Source: Ascochyta rabiei (Eukaryota > Ascomycota > Dothideomycetes > Pleosporales > Didymellaceae). Taken from it: a stretch of DNA of 64,000 nt. Below are positions 58,352-64,000 of the stretch, piece after piece. Position 1 is the first letter of the stretch; every line of letters begins with the position of its first letter. Below the pieces are notes generated by a model. The model searched no databases. It saw nothing but the letters and a program-made list of their open reading frames with translations, and had not been told where the DNA came from. Both the position numbers and the translations under genes were made by a program. The stretch covers positions 992,001-1,056,000 of the forward strand of contig NC_082424.1 in the NCBI RefSeq assembly GCF_004011695.2, given 5' to 3'.

Positions 58352-59823
58352 GGTAAGCTGTCGTTTCAATAGTTGAAGAATCAAGGCAATCGCCGCAAAC
58401 AAGACCTGAGTTGGACTTCATGTTGTCGGTGATAGCATGGCTGGCGGGCCGAGGTTGTAACTTCCCCACCTTTTGGCTCCTCACGCACTCACAACCAGAC
58501 TTTCGACTCGCTCTCCAGCCTCGTCAAATCTGCAATCACCATACGTCGACAGGCAACTCGACCGTCAGCCCGCCAATCTCGTTTTGCCCCTGGCCGAACT
58601 CCGACGTTCGTTACTTGCAAATTTGGTTGCTTTGCCTGTATCCAGATAGCCGGTGAAGCAAGCAGTGTTGTCAGCGTGCCTTCATCGACCCAATTCGCTT
58701 CCCATTACCTTGTCTTCAAGCTTCCACTCTGGAGCATGCTGACTCGAGCAATAGACTGGGAAGTCTGAGCGACTCTAGAGCCCACTTTCGACGTGGCCAA
58801 CACCGTAATCGTTGGCTCCAGGGCTCACTGATTGTGGTCCTCGAGGCTACCGCTATGTCTTTATCCTCAATTTTGTCTCATATTCAGTTCATCTTTCTCG
58901 ACCCGCTGTCATCTATCACACCAGGAGGATGCTGTAGCCGCGTGCTGGGCGATGCGCTGTTGTGGATCCCAACCACGGCGAAAGTTTTTGGATGCTTGTT
59001 TCACCTTCATTTCAATCTCTTTTCGTCTATCTCCACTCTGAAGTTTTCAATCTTGCCATCCTTTCGTAGCGAATTCGAGAGCGCTGTCTTCAGAGTCCAA
59101 GCGCCTTCTGAATGCATGCAGCAGGCGCATGAAGCCAGTTTACGATACAGGTGCCGAAGAGTCTTGAAAGGCGCGGCAGTGAGGTCATCGATGTTTCTAA
59201 ACACCATGCTGACTGTTGACGAGATTGCGAGGATGAATGTCTCCTGCGGCACTTGACTCGGCTGTGTGTTTCAAACAACACGCTGGAGATCCACAGCAAG
59301 ATCCGAAACACCCTTGCCGACCCGATAAAATCCCAATCGCGAATCATGAAGGCCATATTCAGCATTACGGGACCAAGCAATGTCGATATCCACAAAAGTT
59401 TCAGCCGCATGCGTGGCTGTTAATTAACTTCCCGCGCCGGTGTCGGTCCCGTTGAACGGTTTTGACATGCGCAGCGCCTCTGGAGAACTCTTTGCCTGGA
59501 ATGCATTGTCCAGAAGCTGGGATGCTGCTCTCGCGACGCTGCATCATGAGCTTGTTTCTCGGAGCAAGGCTCAAGGAAGGATTCAACCCTGGACGTGATA
59601 GATTGAGGGTGGCTTGGGCCCGCCATGGTGAAGATTCAGTCGCAATACATAACAGCTCGTCGCACTCTTCGATATCGAGCACCAACTGCTTGCGCTTCCA
59701 TTCATTCTTTCGTTCTTTCTTTCGTTCATTCGTTCTTTACAGCCTTGACGGCTTTGCCATTCTTTTTGCAGGCCGTGCCTTCATATCACACTCTTTCCTT
59801 CGAACAACACCAGTATCGTCGAA
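58352..59823. other. Divergent intergenic, no gene called
   Basis: About 1.5 kb between the thiolase and cellobiose dehydrogenase starts. Frames at 58834-59256 (plus) and 59007-59410 (minus) contain hydrophobic runs but no family motif and overlap each other; not called. Confidence 0.45.
59701..59739 (+). promoter_or_regulatory. Pyrimidine tract before the cellobiose dehydrogenase gene
   Basis: A nearly pure T/C tract built of TTCATTC/TTTCGTTC-like units lies 85-123 bp upstream of the start codon. Such CT tracts often sit next to transcription starts of highly expressed fungal genes. Role inferred from position. Confidence 0.45.
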
Positions 59824-62562
59824 ATGGCACGTTCATTCATCCTTTCTACAGCGCTCTTCGCGCTCCAAGCTATTGCGCAGACGTCGTCTCCCTACACTGA
59901 TGCTAAGACTGGCATCGACTTCCGCGGATACACTGACGCGAAGACGGGCTACACCTTTGGTATCGCTCTCCCCGAAAAGCCTACAACCGACTTCATCGCC
60001 CAGATCCAGGCACCTATCACCAATGGAGGCGGCTGGGCTGGCTTCAGCATGGGTCAGTCCATGACTGGCAACTTGTTGGTTGTTGCATGGCCCAACGACG
60101 GCGAGGTTGTCTCTTCCTTCAGGAAAGCAACTGGATACACCAACCCCGCAGTCACCACTGGCGACTTCACCATGAACCCTATCCCTGATGGCACTTTCGT
60201 CAACGAGACAGCTTTCTCGTACACCTTCTTGTGCAAGAACTGCATCAGTGAAGATGTTGCCACTGGCCTTGTCATCTACGACTCTCCCAGCACCAACATC
60301 GTCGGCTGGGCCTTCTCAGACGACCCTCTTACGGACCCAGCGACTGCTTCTTCCACACTGACCTACCACACTGCTGGTTTTGGTGCCTTTGGTCTGCCCA
60401 TGTCCAACGCCACCAGCGCTGACTTCGAGACCTGGGCAGCGATGGCCGTTGAGGGCAGCACTGGTTCTGGCTCTGACTCTGGCTCCGGCAACTCTACCAC
60501 ACCCATCAGTGGCGGCAACTCAACCACACCTGTCGCGAGTAACACCACAGCTACTATTGCCAACGCCACTTATGATTACATTGTCGCTGGTGCCGGTCCC
60601 GCCGGTATCATCGCTGCCGAAAGAATCGCGGAGAGCGGTGCCTCTGTTCTGCTCATCGAGCGTGGCGGTCCTTCTTACGGATTCACTGGCTACTCTGACA
60701 ACTTGTCTTGGAACGACACTGTCTCCATGTATGATGTTCCTGGCTACGGTTACTACCTCAGCGATGTTGGCACGCCTGCTTACTGCGATGATACTGCGGA
60801 TATGGCTGGCTGCCTTCTCGGTGGTGGAACCAGCGTTAACGCCATGATGTTCGTCAGGCCCCAAGACAGAGACTTCGACGACAAGTGGCCCACAGGCTGG
60901 AAGTCTGCTGACGTTTCCGCTGCCGCTGAGCGCGTCTGGGAGCGTAACCCTGGACAGACCCACGGTAGCGAGGACGGCAAGCGTTACAACGACGAGTCTT
61001 ACGACGTTCTCTCCAAGTTCTTCGCCGCCCAAGGCTGGGCTGAGACCGACTTCATCAAGGACCCCAACTCTAAGACTGATGTTTTCGGTCGTCCTCCCTG
61101 GAACGTTGCTGATGGTCTCCGTTCCGGACCGGTCAGGACCTACCTTCCCCTCGCTCAGAAGCTTAACAACTTCAAGCTCATGATGAACACCAAGGTCATT
61201 CGTGCCGTCCGTGAGGGTACATCTGCTACTGGTCTTGAAGTCGAGACCGCTGACGGCAAGCGTGTTATCTACAACGTCAACGCTGGAGGTAGTGTCATTC
61301 TCGCCGCTGGTTCCATGTCCACCCCTCGCATTCTTTTCAACTCTGGTATCGGCCCTGCTGAGCAACTTAAGATTGTTCAGTCTGGAAGCAGCGGTGTCAC
61401 TCTACCTGATGAGGCCGACTGGATTGATCTTCCCGTTGGCGCCGAGATCAAGGACCACCCTATTTTCACCATCCAGTTCAAGACCAGCACCAACATGTCC
61501 TCCACCCCTAAGACTGTCCTCACCGAGCCTGACCAGACCAAAATCGATCTATTCGCCAAAGGCTCTGGCATTCTCGCTCAGTCTGGCCAGCGCCTCAACT
61601 GGTGGTCCTCTGTTACCACCTCCAAGGGCAATGAGATGTTCTTCCAGGGTACTTGCAACGGACCCTCTGACAACACCATCCAAATGAAGGTTTACCTTAC
61701 CCATGGCGCCGCGTCCGTTGGCGAGCTTGGTATTACTGCCGAGGGTGCTACGGAGTTCATCACCAACCCCCACATGACCTCTGAGGAGGACACCGAAGCC
61801 ATCACTATGATGATGGACCGCCTCCTCCAGATGACCAGCGGCTCCAACTCCACACTCAGTATCGTTGCTCCTACCGGTGTTTCCAACGTCACCGCCGCTG
61901 ATCTGATCAAGTCGTTCAAGACTGGCAGCCACTACGTCGGAACAGCTAAGGTTGGTACCAAGGGTGACGCTGGTGTTGTGGTCGATACCAATACCAAGGT
62001 CTATGGCACCGATAACCTTTTCGTTGTCGATGCTTCCATCCACCCTGACCTGCCCACCGGTAACACCCAGGCTATCGTCATGGTCGCCGCTGAGGCCGCC
62101 GCTGCTCGCATCCTTGCTCTCGGTAGCAGCAATGCAACCACACCTACCACTCCCACGTCTGGCGCCACTTCTGCCGTTGCCGAGGCCACCAGCATCGCTG
62201 TCATTCCCAGCGGCACTGGCTCGCCTGCTGTCTCTTCTGCTGCCCCTATCGGCACCGGCTCACCTGTCGTTCCCAGCGCCCCATCCATTGCTTCTTCCCC
62301 CGCTGAGCCCGCGCCCACCGCGTCCGCGCCCGTCGAGTCCTCCGCTCCCGCTGTTGCTGATGCCTACGGTCGCTGCGGTGGTACCGGCTGGACTGGTCCT
62401 ACCCAGTGCGCCCAGGGATGGATTTGCTCTAGGCAGAACGACTACTACAGCCAGTGCATGCACAGCAGCTCTCGTCGTGCACAGACTGCGCCTGTCGTCC
62501 GCCGCGACATCAAGAAGCTCAACCGTGTTGCACAGGAGGAGAGCTTCCTTGACATGTATTAA
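59824..62562 (+). CDS. Cellobiose dehydrogenase with C-terminal CBM1
   Basis: An intronless 912-aa secreted flavocytochrome. The signal peptide is 1-18. The cytochrome domain (~20-207) has the haem ligands Met80 (GQSMTGNLL) and His182 ([10 protein letters not shown]). A Gly/Ser/Thr linker (~210-248) leads to the GMC dehydrogenase: [10 protein letters not shown] (FAD), [15 protein letters not shown], then [10 protein letters not shown] and [10 protein letters not shown] with the catalytic His/Asn pair. A second Pro/Ser/Ala linker precedes a CBM1 at ~848-878 (four Cys, [12 protein letters not shown]), followed by a 34-residue charged tail. The enzyme oxidises cellobiose to the lactone and passes electrons to lytic polysaccharide monooxygenases. 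All cofactor ligands are present. Confidence 0.95.
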   Translation: MARSFILSTALFALQAIAQTSSPYTDAKTGIDFRGYTDAKTGYTFGIALPEKPTTDFIAQIQAPITNGGGWAGFSMGQSMTGNLLVVAWPNDGEVVSSFRKATGYTNPAVTTGDFTMNPIPDGTFVNETAFSYTFLCKNCISEDVATGLVIYDSPSTNIVGWAFSDDPLTDPATASSTLTYHTAGFGAFGLPMSNATSADFETWAAMAVEGSTGSGSDSGSGNSTTPISGGNSTTPVASNTTATIANATYDYIVAGAGPAGIIAAERIAESGASVLLIERGGPSYGFTGYSDNLSWNDTVSMYDVPGYGYYLSDVGTPAYCDDTADMAGCLLGGGTSVNAMMFVRPQDRDFDDKWPTGWKSADVSAAAERVWERNPGQTHGSEDGKRYNDESYDVLSKFFAAQGWAETDFIKDPNSKTDVFGRPPWNVADGLRSGPVRTYLPLAQKLNNFKLMMNTKVIRAVREGTSATGLEVETADGKRVIYNVNAGGSVILAAGSMSTPRILFNSGIGPAEQLKIVQSGSSGVTLPDEADWIDLPVGAEIKDHPIFTIQFKTSTNMSSTPKTVLTEPDQTKIDLFAKGSGILAQSGQRLNWWSSVTTSKGNEMFFQGTCNGPSDNTIQMKVYLTHGAASVGELGITAEGATEFITNPHMTSEEDTEAITMMMDRLLQMTSGSNSTLSIVAPTGVSNVTAADLIKSFKTGSHYVGTAKVGTKGDAGVVVDTNTKVYGTDNLFVVDASIHPDLPTGNTQAIVMVAAEAAAARILALGSSNATTPTTPTSGATSAVAEATSIAVIPSGTGSPAVSSAAPIGTGSPVVPSAPSIASSPAEPAPTASAPVESSAPAVADAYGRCGGTGWTGPTQCAQGWICSRQNDYYSQCMHSSSRRAQTAPVVRRDIKKLNRVAQEESFLDMY

Positions 62563-63134
62563 TTCACTGCACAGGGTGAGTGATGTTGTAAAAAGCGCAT
62601 TGTAGACTTTCTGTATATATTTCCAATTTCGATTCTGCTCATACCAGGAAATGACCTGAGCCGTGATACACGTGATACTGGGATCCAAATCTATGCTTGT
62701 AGAACGTTGATCGCAAACACCGCATCATCACAGCAGCAACGTGAAGACGATCAGAGCTCAAGGGCAGCCTGGGCGTACATTAAAAAGGTCCCAATCACAC
62801 CACACCGGCCATGCACAACATCGGATCGATTCCCGCCTCCCCCAACTTCCCGTGCATTCTAAAGGATCGAGATGTGCAGCCACTGGGGCTCTACGGAAGC
62901 ATGTACGCGGTCTTAGCGTGCCGACCAACAACCGATTTTCCCCTAGCGAGAGATCACTAGGTGCACAGTGCAGGCGCACAGCGTCAACAACAGTGTAAGG
63001 TATTCTAGTCCGCCTTTCATGTTTCGGGATAAATGGCGGATAAGCCCGGGCCACCCACCAAAATCACAATGGCAATTCCCTCAACAACACCATAAAAACA
63101 GATTAATTGCAGCACAACTACACAGTATTTTTGG
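62563..63134. other. Intergenic, no gene seen
   Basis: About 570 bp from the cellobiose dehydrogenase stop to the transposase remnant. Base composition drops to AT-rich from about 63060, probably the boundary of the mobile element. Confidence 0.55.
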
Positions 63135-64000
63135 CTAAAATTTAGTTGCTCTGCCACGTACAACATCCCGGCATTCAATCAAGCGCCTAGGGTATTTTTT
63201 TATAGTCTTGTTAATCTTTTGTAGATCTAAATCCGCCCACACCTTGTAAAAACGTGCCATCCCCTCATTTTTTGAGTAACATGTTTAGCGATAAAACTTC
63301 TCCTTAAGTAGGGAGACCCAGGTCTCTATAATTAAGAGGTCTAGAGACTTAGAGCACCTAATAATATGCTCCTAGCTGTGTAAATGCATATAATTAAGGG
63401 TGCTTTTGCATGTATAAGAGGAGTCCTTGTCTATGTACAACGTCTAATCGCCACCCTAATAGAGCAACTCACTCTTAAGCGCGGGGAGGATCTTCTTAAT
63501 AAACACCCTTAACGTTATCTTGCTATTTAAGTGGTTAGTTTTATACGGCATACACTATGCAAAGTTATATCCCAGCACATAAAAGAGATAGAACTTCTTC
63601 TCCTTCTTTTAATCCTTAGTATCTTGCTTGTGATGCAGATCATACTGCACATTCTGTGGCTTATTTCTTTTATCCTTACCTCTCCTTCTTTTAATCTTTC
63701 TCTTATGCCTAGGGCCAGTTTTCTAGTGTAGCTTATCACACCAGAGTACGTCCTTCTAGTGTTTACCCCTCAGCTAAGCCTGTAGCTGTACATCACACTA
63801 CTGTACTCGCTCTGCCTAACGCTCAGGTGGGTGCTCCTCCTCCTGAGCTGCTATGTGTTTGGTAATAGGGGCGATCTTGTTAACACGGCGCTAGATAGTA
63901 ATGCGTGAGTAGGCCTTCTTATTATGCTTTGTAATAACACCTGCTTCTATCTGTATATCCTGCCAAGTCTCTACCTTCTTCTTAAAAGCACAATTGTCTA
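63135..64000 (-). pseudogene. RIP-degraded Tc1/mariner transposase (DDE_3), cut by the window edge
   Basis: Reading the minus strand in one main frame gives the 3' half of a Tc1/mariner-type transposase with stops: KDVLWCDKLH, KTGPRHKRKIKRR, IKKILPALKSELL, a LYIDKDSSYTCKS segment (first catalytic Asp region), then IETWVSLLKEKFY and ARFYKVWADLDLQKIN, ending KYPRRLIECRDVVRG..TKF and a stop at 63135-63137. Many internal stops are TAG where Trp or Gln is expected. It differs from the Fot1-like element at 7.7-10.2 kb, which has a DDE_1 domain. The 5' part and one terminal repeat lie beyond position 64000. Confidence 0.82.

Noticed and set aside
58834..59410. Overlapping hydrophobic frames on both strands before the cellobiose dehydrogenase gene
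   Set aside because: No family motif, mutually overlapping, and the frames change without splice sites; not enough to call a gene.
60520..61365. 281-codon minus-strand frame
   Set aside because: Antisense shadow of the cellobiose dehydrogenase gene.
1..64000. A biosynthetic gene cluster around the monooxygenase, FAD oxidase and tyrosinase
   Set aside because: No PKS, NRPS, terpene cyclase or cluster regulator is visible; these oxidases are separated by unrelated genes.

Overview
The window is nuclear DNA of a filamentous ascomycete (Pezizomycotina, most likely a Dothideomycete). The evidence is many short GT-AG introns of about 46-90 bp with CTRAC-type branch points, fungal-only families (PTH11/SAT4-type rhodopsin-like protein, fungal GT31-like glycosyltransferase, cellobiose dehydrogenase with a CBM1, GH12, secreted tyrosinase), and AT-rich DNA transposons decayed by CpA-to-TpA changes typical of repeat-induced point mutation (RIP). 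The order/class assignment is inference; the kingdom and subphylum are well supported.

Layout. 0.8-6.9 kb: a KpsF/GutQ-type SIS protein, a glyoxalase-like gene broken by one in-frame stop, and a J-domain protein. 7.2-11.1 kb: an AT-rich island with a 251-bp MITE, a 2.57-kb RIP-degraded Fot1/pogo-type transposon carrying a nested 438-bp MITE, and a solo end of a related element. 12-22 kb: a secreted FAD-linked oxidase, a poorly resolved stretch with possible coding remnants, a secreted GH95 fucosidase and a large membrane protein of unknown function. 22.8-34.5 kb: a 1717-residue coiled-coil protein, a MAPEG protein and a two-domain GFA protein that share one divergent promoter, a secreted GH12 glucanase and an MFS (anion:cation symporter type) transporter. 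35.6-44.3 kb: a secreted tyrosinase, a seven-helix rhodopsin-like membrane protein, a Baeyer-Villiger-type flavin monooxygenase and a disordered hypothetical protein. 45.8-48.7 kb: a subtilase pseudogene and a sulfite-oxidase-type molybdenum enzyme. 51-62.6 kb: a type II membrane glycosyltransferase, a DUR3-like urea transporter, a peroxisomal SCP-x-like thiolase and a cellobiose dehydrogenase. 63.1-64 kb: the start of another RIP-degraded Tc1/mariner element, running off the end.

How genes work together. No biosynthetic cluster backbone (PKS, NRPS, terpene cyclase) is present. Several neighbours fit plant-wall or phenolic oxidation outside the cell (GH12, GH95, cellobiose dehydrogenase, tyrosinase, FAD oxidase) with uptake transporters (MFS, DUR3). 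The MAPEG/GFA pair are both glutathione-linked families in head-to-head arrangement.

The most unusual observation is a candidate stwintron (an intron nested inside the donor of another intron, type D1,2) in the rhodopsin-like gene at 39373-39551. It is the only splicing solution I found that restores both frame and the expected family sequence. A candidate 15-nt micro-exon with a GC-AG intron in the sulfite oxidase gene, and two independently decayed genes whose lesions fit CpA-to-TpA change, are also worth checking. All splice models were derived by eye from the sequence; no alignment or database search was run.
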